From Sarcophilus harrisii (lineage: Eukaryota; Chordata; Mammalia; Dasyuromorphia; Dasyuridae), in contig NC_045430.1 of the NCBI RefSeq assembly GCF_902635505.1, forward strand, positions 29,283,564-29,347,563: 64,000 nt of DNA. The letters run 5' to 3'. Position numbers and translations under genes: made by a program. Shown here piece by piece: positions 52,230-64,000 of this stretch. How positions within the stretch are numbered: position 1 is the first letter of the stretch; every line of letters begins with the position of its first letter. Below the pieces are notes generated by a model. It was not told the origin of the DNA, made no database searches, and saw nothing but the letters and a program-made list of their open reading frames with translations.

Positions 52230-55200
52230 GAAATATTTCTGGGGCCATGAGAGATCTTGACTTGCTCTAGTCATATAACCAGTAATAGTGTCAAAAGGAA
52301 GACTTCTGTGGCTTATCTTGACTCCAAAGATGGCTCTCTGTCTTCTGTGCCACAATTTGCTCATGCAGCTATAAATGGAATCCTGTTAGTGACCCAAAGA
52401 GACCCACAGAGAGTATTCTTTTTCTGGCTATACCTGAACAACTATAGCATTTACAAGATGAATCATATATGTTATACATAAGTAAACCTTTCTTGACCCT
52501 CTTTTTATTCTCTACTCCTTTTTGAAATAATACATTCAATTAGCCATTGCATAAAGTAATACTTTCCCAAATACTCCACCATTCATTTCACCAACATTAA
52601 TAAGCACCAAACAGATGAATAAGACAGTCCATAAACTTAAATTTTTGACAAAAAAGACAAGTTACTGACTTTTACCTTTTCTCAGCCCATTTTTTTGAAT
52701 TTCTTTGCTGTGTTTTTAATCATTTTTTTTTAACTGTTGTCTTTAATTATGTAGTGTATTTAATTGTATATTCTAGGCAAGTATGGATTCCTGCCTCCAT
52801 ATATTTTCCATAAAATTCTTCCTCCATGTAGATAATAGGTTTTGAAGCCACCCACAAAAATCTTAATTGCATTCAAGTTTTGAAGAATTTCTGATTTCAG
52901 TGGTATGGATATTCTTTCCACTAACGGTCCCCTTACCCTTCAGTAGATTCTGTGAATTATATAGTTGGGAGAAAAAACAAGAAAAGGTAGTTGGGCCCGA
53001 ACTTGAATGTTCTACCATTTGGTAGCACCTGCCCCACCATTTGCTCAATTGGCAGTCACCTCACTATATATGATAAAGCATCAGAGTAGAACTTTAGCCT
53101 CACTTTGTATTAAATGTTTATTATCATGTATCTTTAAATTTTCTTGGACGATTTTGACTTCTTTAAAGTCACTCTTGATATTATTAGTCTGTCATGTAAG
53201 TTTCTGCCATCAAAATCTTGCCCCAGTTGTCTCGTTATGCTATGGAAGTAGCCATGTATTCTCAAAAGTTATAGGAGTAAACCTCACAGTCCTATTTATA
53301 GCTTACATCAGACTTGAAGGAATGTTTTATCATTTAAACTGGAATAGTAGAGTTTCAAGGAATTCTATCAGTTGAGCAACAGCAGGTTTTGAAGTCCATT
53401 TTCTGCATCCTAAAGGACTTCATTGAACCAAAATCAAGAAAATTCTTGAAATCAAGAGTTCTTGAAGTAATATTAGTTTATCTCTATCTAGGATTTATAA
53501 AACCTTGTTATCTGGCTTGAGAATTTAAGTGCTATTTCTAATATTATTTCTATGGGAAAATGTGTTTCAAGTCCTAAATAGCCAATTCGTAGTGCAATTT
53601 TTGGGATGTTATGTTTGGTATGTTGGAGATTATTTTTTATAGATGGCTGTTTTGTAAATAGTTCTAAAACAGGTTTTCACTCTTACTGCTCTGCTTAGTT
53701 TTACCTAATTTAAATTGCTTTAACTTTTTGTTTTGGCTAACACTTACAAGTCACTCCGTGGGTCTCTTTGTATTGAAAATAGGCATGTATTGTCAACTTG
53801 GTACTTGTGAAGAAGACTTAAATCCCCAGAGTTTTTCCTTCTAAAATCCATTTTTCCTTTCACTGCACTGGAGTGACTTTCCAGTTGTCCTTCAGCATAG
53901 TGCCATCTATTTTTTTCTGTTGATTGATACCTTTATAGACCTCAGCTTTTGAAATTAGGTTTAGATGGTTAAGTATAGAACAGACTTTGAAAATGCTCCT
54001 GAATTTAATGTTTTCCTAGATATAATGCTTTAAAATAAAGTCTATTAGAAAACACTGGAAGTATTTATTTCATTGTAATGTGAATTGTTTAAACAGGGCA
54101 ACATGAAGCTTCTGGATAGTGGAGGATCCTTTGTATTTTGAGTCCCATAATCATGTTAGTTTTCAGTTTTAAAAATACTAACGGATGGCCTACTGCTAAC
54201 TTGTGGACTAGTCATTCTCTATTATTAACTTGTATTCTGTTCAATTGTATTGTTTTCTTCTATTTATATTATTTTATTCAGAAGTTAATATTTTTTTCCC
54301 AATCTGAATTGCAATTGTTTTTTGTTCATTCTTTTAATTCATCTGTAATTTGTCTGACTGCTTCTGTACTATTCTTCAGATCTTTTAAGAGTTTTTTGAA
54401 AAGATGGAGTCTCTTTCAGTGTGCTGGTCTCTGCAAATTTAATGAATTCCTTTCTTATTTCTAGCCCAAGAAACTGGAGCTAATGCTCCTTGCTGCACAT
54501 CTTCCTAAATATTATTTAAGTTCATTGTGTTGCTCTTTTCACTGAATTTTTTCTATTCTTTTGGATGAAACTGTGTATACTTAAGCTGAGTTTCAAGGAA
54601 GGTTTAAGGTGATACTATCTAACAGTGTCTATTCATAAACATATGTAAATTTGAAAATAAAAGGTGATATGAAGTCTAATTCTCAGCCCCATCTAGAAGT
54701 TGATGGTCACTTTTTGTTTGGGGAATTAGCCTTAACTTGGAGCAATTAGTGTAACTTCTACTTTTTTAAACGAGATTTTGTGTTAGCCTCAACAATATTG
54801 CAAAGTGAAAATCCAGTACTTATAAGTAGCTTTAATCAGTTATGTCTTGTTTACTTTACATTATGCAGTGAATAAGACATTCTTATTAAAAGCTCACATT
54901 AAACCGGGAAATTAGGAAAGAAACTTAAATGTATGTAAACATACATACTTGACACACGCCTATCAACATACATAGTATGGGTTAGGCTAGATAGCACCTG
55001 AGGTCTTTAACTGCTCAGATGCTCTGAGAATTTTTTAGGATGAGGTACAGAGAAGTAATCATACCTTTGAAGTATTTATATCACAGAGGTAGCCCAGCAA
55101 AGGGTCAGGATAGTGATTTCTTTGTAATTGAGTGGTACAGTGTACAGAGGCTCTACTGCTAAATGAAAGGGAGAAAGTCATTATAGGTTCAAGACTAACT

Positions 55201-55473
55201 TGTATAGACAGTTCTCACTTTATGCAAATTTGACTGTACTGAAAGAAATGTGAAGTCCAAAAGACACCTATGTTAACTTGATTTTGTACCATATTGTGCT
55301 CTATGTTCCTGCTTTGGTTCTCCACCTTGCTCCCCCATGCTCCACCCCTCTTAAAATCCTAAAAAAACTAACCAAAACCCTCCAAGCAAAAATAGAACAG
55401 ATCTGTTGTCATGTACTCACCTGCGTGGTTTAGATAGGACCTGCATGTCTATGGTCCATGCATCTGCACTTGG

Positions 55474-55478
<5 letters not shown>
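52230..55478. other. Intronic unique DNA
   Basis: More than 3 kb with hardly any recognisable repeat. A MIR-like tail lies near 54,975-55,030. Open frames of 108-122 codons (53,007-53,375; 54,138-54,464) lack flanking splice sites I would trust, and their composition is that of AT-rich non-coding DNA. Confidence 0.5.
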
Positions 55479-55511
<33 letters not shown>

Positions 55512-55551
55512 GTGTGTGTTGTGTGTGTGTGTGTGTGTGTTGTGTGTGTGT
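55479..55551. repeat. Interrupted (TG)n microsatellite
   Basis: Five TG runs separated by TTG interruptions. Cys/Val and Thr/His frames over it are artefacts. Confidence 0.95.
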
Positions 55552-57687
55552 CTCCTTGGCTCTCTTGGGTTAACTTGTCCTTTCCTGTCTGTGTCTGGTT
55601 CCAGTGCATTTGTACAAGTCTCCTCTCCCTTTTTTCTTGGTTGGGACCACATGTTGCTACTTCTGCTTTGCCTTCTCTCTTTGCCTCCCAATTCCCCATT
55701 CATCCTTTAATTGTGTGTCAGCTCCCTCCTACGCGTACATGGTCCCCTTCTTGCTCTCTTCCTAATTCTGTAGGCAAATTCCCACTAAATAAAAATTGCT
55801 TCATGTAGAAGTCTGTGAAATGGTCAACTTATATGAAGTAAGAACTGTCTTACCATTAAAGAATGAACTAGAATTTGAAAATGTGGAGAGAGAAAAGGCA
55901 TTTCTTGGTAGGGGGAAACAGTTTACAAAAGGGTAAATCTGGGAATTAACAACTAATTTTTAGAAGGGTAAGTTTGGCTGAAAGGAACTTGTAGTTCAAG
56001 GTAAAGATGATAAAACATATCATTAAATAGAGCATGGTCAGTAGAGGCAAAAGAGATGTAGTGGTGAGTGAATGCAGCATTTGTAATTCTCAGCTTTGAC
56101 ACTCACCTCTGACCCTGGCAAGTCACTTCATCTCTAAGTTAACTATTTTTGTCAAATGCATCCTACTTGAGAATAGTCCAGTGTTATAACCTTCAATTAT
56201 AAAAATGTTTGGTTAAGGAGTCTGGGACTTGGTTATGGAATTAGAATTAAATTTTTGAATTTTGTAAAATACTAGAAATCTTGAAATTGAGCAGTTTTGT
56301 TTTTGACAGTAAAATAAGTATAATTGTGTCATAAATAAAATCTTAAGTTGAATGAAGGAAAAAGAGCTGGAATTTACTTTTATCTTTAGTTTGTAAATTA
56401 ATGACTTTTACATACCTCTACCCTAGAGGCTTCTTCAGTTAAACTTCATTAGACTTAATTTTGATTCAGAGTGATGGAGATAGGACTTCAGGTTTGAGGG
56501 AGTAATAAGAAAACAGTTAATTGAAACCATATGAAAACTTTTTTTTGTTTGTTTTTAAAATATTCAATTCCAGATTTTTTCACTCCTTCCAGCCCCTCCA
56601 GGCAACCTATGGAGAAGACGAGAAATATGATACCCATTATATATGTAAATACATATGCATATATATGTATAGATCCAAAAAAATATTTTTGCAGTGTCTC
56701 AAGAGCTGCTTATGAAACTGCTTGCTGTTTCCTCTGTTAGTATCATTTAAGGGTCTATCTCTCTCTCTCTCTCTCTGTAGTTCACCCCTAGCTCTCTTTA
56801 CACTATGAGCTCTTTAAGAAAAGGAATTATTTTGCTCTTTGTCTCCCCTGTTCTTAGGCCCCTGTTGAGTATATGGTAGGCGCTTAATAAATGCTTGGTG
56901 ACGAATATCTGTCCATTAGCCACACCATGCTGCCTTTTGTTCTAAATATTTATGGGCCATACTTGAAAAGCAAATCATTTGAAAGCTTTTTAATTGTACA
57001 ATTGTGATGCATTGTCATATGATTTGTCAGTAAATCATAAAAACATGTGATTTGATTTAATTAATGCATACCAGTCCTATAGATTTGGTTTTACAATATG
57101 ACTTTGATCTATTTTTAATTAATTAATAATATTTTTAATTATTCAGTGACTGAGGGTATCATGAACAGAAATAGTGCCATTAAACCTCAGTTTAATCTGG
57201 AGGAAAGATCAACAAGTTCTACTTTTTAAAATTAAAGAACATTATTGCAGTAAATGAGATTATATTTGGAAATCTCTGGTTCTTTTGCAGGAAAAGTTGC
57301 TTTTTCTTTTTTTTTTTAAGTTCTCTAATGGAACATAACACCACATCACTTTATTTGACATAAAGATAAAAATTTGGATTTTGAAATTATAATTTTGTAA
57401 ACACAGAAATTTAAAGGGACATTTTGAAGATTTATTATGTCCACTTCATTTGCTTTCCATGGTGTGGGTAAAATGTCTTTCAATGAAAGAAAATATTTGC
57501 TTCTTTTTTAATAATAGCAGAGATTTTTCATTGTCTTTTTGAATACATATGAAATACTTTATTGTAACTGAGTAAAAATTTTAGAGACAGAAGTACAAAG
57601 AATTAATGGAGGTTCAGTGATTATGGACTTGCTCTGCAACATTAATTGTGTAGTTAGTTTCTCTTTATCACTCTCCTTTCCCCACAC
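55552..57687. other. Intronic DNA with minor repeats
   Basis: A worn MIR lies at 56,050-56,150 (CACCTCTGACCCTGGCAAGT). A CT run at 56,757-56,777 leads into an L2 3' end at 56,778-56,905 (CACTATGAGCTCTTTAAGAA, GGCGCTTAATAAATGCTTGG). No exon supported. Confidence 0.5.
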
Positions 57688-57975
57688 TTAATAGTGTTTT
57701 ATTTTTTTCAATTACATATAAAGTTTTCAACATACATTTTTATGAGATTTTGAGTTCCAAATTTTTTCTTCTTCCTCTCCCCCTCAAGATAGTAATCTGA
57801 CATAGATTATAAATGTATAATGATTATTAAACATTTCCACATTAGTCATATGGTGAAAGAAGAGTTAGAACAAAAGAAAAACCACACGAAAGAAAAAAAC
57901 AGAAAAAAAAAAAGTGGAAATGGTATGCTTCGATCTGCATTCAGACTCCTTACATCTTTTTCTGGATGCTGATGC
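57688..57975 (-). mobile_element. L1 3' end (reverse)
   Basis: AATAGTGTTTTATTTTTTTC, GAGTTCCAAATTTTTTCTTC, an A-rich block, then CTTCGATCTGCATTCAGACT. Confidence 0.9.
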
Positions 57976-58736
57976 ACAGATTGGGAGGGTCTGTAAAGTC
58001 ACAGTCCTTTAAGAACTATGTCACTTGTTTCCAGATTACAGTGCTTTTGCACATTTCACTAAGTTTCTTAAAGTATAAAGGAGATTGAAAATAAAATACA
58101 TGATATGAGGTATATTGGTAATCAATAACTTCTAATTTTTAAAGTTGTGAATCTATATCAGCAACAGATTTAGAATAAGAATTTAAAATTCCAGCATAAT
58201 ATGAATATTTATCTTTTGCTATTATGCTAAATTGTCATAGATACAATAAACAATGTTTTACATAGTAATGACAAGATTTTAATTTTTCTCCCTTTTTTGC
58301 GAAGGGATCAGGCTGAGCTGTCTTCATTTTTCTCCTGGCCCTGTTCTTGACTGCCTGGGCTTCAAAATCGTCCCTTTATTGTGGGACTTCCCTGCTGGAA
58401 ACTTCTGAAACTTTTTTTTCGGTGCTTCCCTTTCTGGAACATCCTTTTGTCCTCATCCCCATGGCATATTTCCCCTTGAGGCCTGTGCCCTTTCTCTCAT
58501 TGGTGAACCCAGATCTTTTTGAAGGAGCCAAACCAGCCTGACTTCTTTCCCTTCTAGTTCTTTTCCTCGTTTCTGGACTTTAAAATCATATCTCCATGCT
58601 GGGTACCTCATCTGGTAAATGAAAAATGGAAAGTATTGAACCAAAGAGTTCACTTGAATAAAAAAAAAAAAATTGTAAATCCCAATTCTAGCCTGGATGT
58701 TGTTTTTTGTAATTTTAGGAGGAGCATGAACGAGAC
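57976..58736. other. Intronic DNA; possible retroposed segment
   Basis: The part 58,300-58,675 is locally GC-richer (GGACTTCCCTGCTGGAAACT, CATCCCCATGGCATATTTCC) and ends in TTGAATAAAAAAAAAAAAA, as a retroposed sequence would. I find no parent gene or family and no clear flanking duplication. Confidence 0.35.
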
Positions 58737-58928
58737 CAGGGGTCCTCAAACTATGGCCCACAGGCCAGATGCTGCAGCTGAGGACGTTTATCCCCCTCAC
58801 CCAGAGCTATGAAGTTTCTTTATTTAAAGGCCCACAAAACAAAGTTTTTGTTTTTACTATAGTCTGGTCCTCCAACAGTCTGAGGGACAGTGAACTGACC
58901 CCCTATTTAAAATGCTTGAGGACCCCTG
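58737..58928 (+). mobile_element. hAT-type MITE, copy 2
   Basis: 192 bp with terminal repeats CAGGGGTCCTCAAACT and GCTTGAGGACCCCTG. The flanks AACGAGAC and AACTAGGC agree at six of eight positions, fitting the 8-bp duplication made by hAT transposases. No coding capacity; it would need a transposase in trans. Confidence 0.9.
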
Positions 58929-61387
58929 AACTAGGCAATCTTCCTTGAAGCTTCTCTTTTGTCATCTTCCTGAAAGTCGTTTCTTTAATTTTTGCAAGTT
59001 TTCACAGCCTAATACAATGATAAAATAATAATTTTGTCCAGAAGATGCTCATTATCATGTATCTATGTGGTCTCAAAAGTAGAGGGGTCACCTCCAAATT
59101 TCTTTTAGTTTTTTGTAATCTCTGCCCCCTTCAGCCCTTTATAAGTGGCCCAGGCTTGAAACAAAGTATGCACACTCTTAGTAGTTTGGGCAGATGGAAT
59201 GGTTGACCTTTCAATAACTGTAACTTCTCTTTTTACCTTGATTTTTTTTTTTTTTTTTAATCCCTAAGTGAGCAAATTGTTCCTGTTGGTATAGGTCATT
59301 TTGCTTTGAAGATCGACTCCTGGCAAAAGACTGATCCAACCCAACAGTACACCCAGGCATCACTTGGAGGATTTACCCAGTTCCATTGCTCTTGTCGGTG
59401 AGCTTCTGGAGCAGTGTGAGCAGATTTTTTATCTGGCTTAGGACTTCTATAAATGACATTCTCTATTCTGTCACCATCCAGAAGCAGCAGCCTTTACCCA
59501 TTATTGCCTTTAAGTTATCAGTTTAATCATTGTCCTAGAATTTTAGGGAAGTCTGGCTCTTAAAGGAATGGAGGCATGAATCGGAAAGAAATGGAAGTGG
59601 TGAGGAGGTAAAGAAACTCTGGGAGAGAGGGAGAGGTTTGACAAGTAACACTAAAGAATAGAGACTACCACCTTGTAGGAAAGGGGCTTTTTACTTTGGG
59701 CAGTTGGGATGGGAGGCAAGAGAACAGAAGTTCTGGGTCTGGTTAAGGAACATGACATTCTTTTGAAGTTTAATGAGATAACTCAACATACAGATAAATC
59801 TATTTACTTGTTCCATGTGGTTGTGCTAGAAGTCTGGGCAAGATAATCTCCATGTTCTCTTCTAGCTCAGTGTGACCTCTAGTTCATAAATAGACTTCCA
59901 GCATGGCACACTACTGATCTTGAATGGGCTTGCATAATAAAGGGAGTGTGTGAATAAATTAATATCTCTTCTGTCAATACATGTCTTCCCCTGTAATTTA
60001 CTGTGGAAGAAAGGGGTTGAAAAGAATAAGTATAATCTATTTATTATATCTGTTTGACAATGGCAAAAAAGCATTTGCTTCTAATATTTAAAAAGAGAAT
60101 GATCTCAACACAGTCCTTCTGAGATTATTCCTTATGTATAATATTCAAAGAGAGTGAGTCTAAAGATATGTGGTAGGGTGGAGATCTTGGTGGCCTTAAT
60201 TGCTTCCTCTCTTTTCTAGGTAGAAAAGAAATAGGGAGTTTAGTAGGGCGGGTTATCCTGAGGCCAGTAGCTTCTAATTTGGCTCCTGATTAGACAGACA
60301 TCCTCTGAGATGAAAGGAGCCAGGCTCACTTTAATGTGCTTTGCAGCTGGTTTGGTCAGCTGCTTCTCAGGGAGCCCCCTTTCTGGGCACTATGCCTGGC
60401 ACTGGAGGCCATCATCCTGACTCCTTGACAAAAAAAAAAGAGATCCTAGACCCAGAACAGGGAGAAAGTAAGATCCAATTTAGCTGAGCAGTTTTTTAGG
60501 AATCTTCAGAAATAGATTTTTTTAGGTTCAATGATAACATTTAAATTGCCCAGTAAAGTTTTTGTATTTTTTTTTTAAACTCATATTTTAATGTTCCTTG
60601 AACTATATTTTATCCTTTTGTATTCAAAAAGAGAAATCCTTATCTTCAATTTAATTCAATTTAACAAGCTCCTGATTAAATTCCTATTATGGACAAGGCA
60701 ACTGTACAAAGTATTGGGGATAAGTTTTTTGAAACAAGAGACCTAAGATTTTATTTTTAATGTCTTTAAAGATGATGTTGGTAGACATACATCATTAACT
60801 TTTTTTTCCATTTGTTTTGATGAGACTGGATCATCTATGGTCTTGCCTGGCATCTCACATGATGAACATTATTCTGGGTTCATATATATATATTTGTGTT
60901 CTACAAATTAAGCAGTATAACAAAAATAGCCCAAACTTGTAGTATTCCATGCCCAATCTCTTTCCTGCTTCTGCAAAGAATTGGAAGAATCTTTTTTTTA
61001 GTTCTTCTCTTAGACTGAGCTTGGTCAATATATTTTCTTATGTGATTTTTTTCCTATTTATAAAATAAGGAGGTGATATCTGTTTTGTCTACTTACATGG
61101 TTCATATTAAGCATGAAATAATCTATAATGCACTCATAAATCTGAAATGGTTATAATAAATATAAGTGAATTCCTCAATTGTTCATTCACTAAGTGTACC
61201 CTTTTTAGTTGTTAGGGAGAGGGCGATGGGGAAGAACGAAGTTTAAATAAGCAGCAGTCCTTGCTTTCAAACCTGAGGCCCTTTAAGTTGTTTTTAGATA
61301 CTGACTTTGGTTTCTAGGGGTTGTTCAGTCTTGGGCAAATGTACTTGTTTGTGTACAGTATAAGATATACATTTATCCTTTTCCAAT
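58929..61387. other. Intronic unique DNA with one exon-like segment
   Basis: 59,295-59,397 is bracketed by TTGGTATAG and CG|GTGAGC, and one frame is open through it (HFALKIDSWQKTDPTQ...). The same frame stops right after the donor. It could be an exon or chance. The rest shows only T-runs and AT-rich sequence. Confidence 0.4.
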
Positions 61388-61625
61388 TTTTTTATTAAAG
61401 CTTTTTATTTTTCAAAACATCCATAGATAATTCTGCAACATTAGCCCTTGAAAAACCTGTTCCAATTTTCCTTCCCTAGATGGCAAGTAGTCCAATATAT
61501 GTTAAATACGGTAGAAATATATGTTAAAGCCAACACGTGCATACATAATTATACAATTATCTTGCTGTATAAGAAAAATCAAACCAGAAAAGAAGATAAA
61601 ATAAAATGCAAGCAAACGACATTTC
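61388..61625 (-). mobile_element. L1 3' end (reverse)
   Basis: TTATTAAAGCTTTTTATTTT, TAGATGGCAAGTAGTCCAAT and AAATCAAACCAGAAAAGAAG. Similar to the end at 20.1 kb. Confidence 0.85.
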
Positions 61626-61634
61626 AAGGGAATT

Positions 61635-62525
61635 AATGGAAAAATGCAAATGAAGGTGGCTTAGCTGTGCCAAATTTAAAACTATATTATAAAGCAACAG
61701 TTCTCAAACTTGTACTGGTTAAGAAAGAGAGTAGTCGATCAGTGGAACAGGTTAGGTTCACAGGACAAAATAGTCAATGACTATAGCAATCTAGTGTTTA
61801 GCATACCCAAAGACCTCAGCTTTTGGGATAAGAATTCACTATTTGACAAAAACTCTTGGGAAAATTGGAAACTATTATGGCAGAAACTAGGCATTGACCC
61901 ATACCTAACATCTTATATAGCAAGATAAGATTGAAATGGATTCATGATCTAGATATAAAGAAGTATGTCATAAACAAATTAGAAGAACATAGGAGAGTTT
62001 ACTTCTCAGATCTGTGGAGGAAATTTGTGACCAAAGAACTGAAGATCATTATTGGTCACAAAAATAGATAATTTTGATTATATTAAGTTAAAAAGTTTTT
62101 GTACAAACAAAACTAATGCAGACAAGATTAGAAGGAAGCAATAAACTGGGAAAACAGCTTTATGTTAAAGGTTCTGATAAAGGCTTCATTTCTAAAATAT
62201 ATAGTGAATTGGGTTGAATAAATTATGGCATATGAATATTATAGAATATTATTGTTCTATAAGAAATGATAAGCAGGATGTTTTCAGAGAGATCTGGAGT
62301 GACTTACATGAACTGATACTAAGTGAAATGAGCAGAACCAGGAGATTCATTGTACATTGCAACAACAATATTATATGATGATCAATTCTGATGGGCATTG
62401 CTGTCTTCAACAATGAGATGATTCAGACCAGTTTCAATGACCATGTGATCAAAAGAGCCATCTACATCCAGAGAGAGGACTGTGGGAATTGAGTGTGATT
62501 CACAACAGAGCATTCTCACTCTTAA
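61635..62525 (+). mobile_element. L1 fragment with ORF2 C-terminus
   Basis: In frame at 61,710-61,928 the peptide includes WYWLRKR..DQWNRL-type text and NSWENWKLLWQKLGIDPYLT, matching the C-terminal part of L1 ORF2p (human counterpart has QWNRIES and [21 protein letters not shown]). 3' UTR text follows to about 62,525, with no poly(A), so both ends are truncated. An internal deletion is likely near 62,205, where ORF2 text jumps to the GGTTGAATAAATTATGGCAT region. Confidence 0.9.
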
Positions 62526-63404
62526 GATAAACATTTAGCTGATTTTTTAAAAAAAACATTGTTCAAGCAATTGAAAATTCTCTTTTTTCCTTTTAATTAT
62601 GTTAATACATCATAGATAATTAACATGGTAATATTTTATCTCAACATTTAATATACATGGAAACTTAGTAATGCTACTTATTTTGCATTTGTACACAGAG
62701 ACCAGAATATCTTTACTTTCTCCTTCAAGAGCAAAGAATTGAAGAATAGTATGTGTTTACATGGTAGATAGAGTAATGGAGTTGATCTCTGTAATAGGAT
62801 ACCTAGCTCTTGTTAGTATTGAGAAATAATTTATTACAAATTCTAAATGGATTAGTTTCCTTAAGCATCCTGGTTAACTTTAAAAAGTGAATAGCAGTGG
62901 CTATTTTGTCCTTTGTTCAAGGAATCTGCTCCTAGAAGGATCAGTATGCAACTATAATTTTTCTGCATGCCTGTGGGAACTGAGGGATTTTATCTTTATG
63001 ATTGATGTAAGGAAAAATTCTAATGCTGTATTATTTCAGCAGTATGGTTAACTATTAAGAAAATGTGAGATTATTTAAGAAGAAACAAAACACAGGATAC
63101 CTCAAATTCATTAAGACATTCAGATATAAAATGTGTTTTAAAATTTAAAATTAAAAAAATTTTGTTTTTCTAAATTTTACCCAATCTGTTATTCAAGTGA
63201 TTATGTCATATGGTATTAGGATTCATTCTTTTAATGTATTATTCATAGTGTATTGAAATGCAGGCTTTACTGAAGAGTCTTAATTATGCAGAAAAATTCC
63301 TTCATTAAATTATAAAATAAAATTTTCATTATTTTTTTTCTCAGTGTCATGGTGGAATGATTGAAAGGATGTCAATATTTTTGGAGTTCTGGAATTGAAA
63401 TCCA
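62526..63404. other. Intronic unique DNA
   Basis: AT-rich, no repeat or exon recognised. Confidence 0.5.
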
Positions 63405-63535
63405 GTTCATCCAGCCTTCTTTAAGTATCTACTAGGGTGCAGGGCACTGTGTTTCTTGTGATTATTTACAGATAAGAATATGAAATAAGAGCCGAGATAC
63501 TGCCCTCAAGGGACTTTACAGACTAATAGGAAACA
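63405..63535 (-). repeat. L2 3'-end fragment (reverse)
   Basis: TTTAAGTATCTACTAGGGTG, CAGGGCACTGTG and CCTCAAGGGACTTTACAGAC. Confidence 0.65.
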
Positions 63536-64000
63536 TTTAAAGTCCTCTGCTTCAGCTCCTTTATTTTACTGAGAAAGACAGATCAAAGAGGTGATTAACT
63601 GATTTTAAAAAGTCACAGATGGAGAAGCCCAATGAGGACTTGGAATCTATACTTTGTGATTATGTTCTGTTTGTATCCAATCATTCCATTAAATCATTTT
63701 GTCTTAGAAGGAAATATGTTTTTTTTGTTCTTTGTCAAGCTCTTGGTGTGCTGGTGTCTATGGGCTTTCAAAGGCAAGATCAGGAGAGCATCATTTTTGG
63801 TATATTTATCCTGACACACTGGGTGAAGAATGGAATCTGTTGGCAGAGTATTTGTCTAGGTTTGGAGAAGCTTATCATCAGATTCTGCACACATGGAACA
63901 TCTTTTGGCCACAATGACTTTTACTGATCCATCATCTATCTAGTTGTAGAAAGGTTGCATTCTTTGTTGAAAGAGGAAGTTCCTACTTTGACAAAATCAG
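63536..64000. other. Intronic DNA to the window edge
   Basis: A weak MIR-like piece lies at 63,540-63,650. The last 60 bases (GAAAGGTTGCATTCTTTGTT, GAGGAAGTTCCTACTTTGAC) recall the 3' end of an old mammalian repeat, perhaps L3. A 102-codon frame at 63,619-63,927 has no splice support. Confidence 0.35.

Noticed and set aside
55430-55808. Cys/Val- and Thr/His-repeat frames
   Set aside because: Translations of the (TG)n microsatellite, as are similar frames at 4.8 and 47.3 kb.
58300-58675. Processed pseudogene ending in an A-run
   Set aside because: Attractive because of the AATAAA-like end and A13. No parent gene, coding homology or flanking duplication could be recognised, so it was left as unassigned DNA.
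61710-61928. 72-codon frame with Trp-rich text
   Set aside because: Recognised as the C-terminal part of L1 ORF2p, not a host gene.

Overview
This 64 kb window is vertebrate nuclear DNA, most likely from an Australian marsupial. The evidence is the repeat content: SINEs of the WSINE1 type (ending ...CCCCAATTGCCTCAGCAAAA), MAR1-type SINEs with an RTE-like GTTGTTGTTCAGTC end, marsupial L1 3' ends, and many old MIR and L2/CR1 fragments. The L1 3' ends at 11.9 and 51.5-52.2 kb resemble subfamilies I associate with dasyurids such as the Tasmanian devil. That narrower placement is from memory and was not checked.

Layout. From 1 to about 36.5 kb the DNA is AT-rich, repeat-dense and apparently intergenic; I find no host coding exon there. 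At 37.18-39.18 kb there is one strong CpG island without a TATA box, with several GC boxes. It holds a consensus splice donor (CGGCTG|GTAAGTAG, cut after 37,848). The natural reading is the promoter and an untranslated first exon of a plus-strand gene, whose first intron runs to at least the right edge of the window (>26 kb). The exon has one short upstream ORF (9 codons, 37,728-37,757) and no later ATG before the donor, so the main start codon should lie in a later exon. I cannot name the gene. From 39.2 to 64 kb the sequence looks intronic: fewer young SINEs, several L1 pieces, two related hAT copies, one solo LTR, and long stretches with no recognisable repeat.

No operon, CRISPR array, tRNA, rRNA or undescribed gene system could be supported. 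The interest lies in genome architecture. There are two adjacent long hairpins at 44.05-44.27 kb that share a core sequence. A perfect 60-bp inverted copy 1.15 kb from its source interrupts an L2/CR1 element. An 83-bp minisatellite has expanded inside an L1 tail between its target-site duplications. A 718-bp insertion carries a perfect 13-bp target-site duplication and belongs to a repeat family I cannot name. A palindrome lies at 17.9 kb, and a roughly 550-bp pyrimidine tract lies just inside intron 1. Nested insertions (MAR1 in an LTR, SINE in MIR, SINEs in L1, L1 in MIR) give a relative chronology.

Repeat family names are by recognition only. Boundaries are approximate unless a target-site duplication is quoted. 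All coordinates were read by eye.
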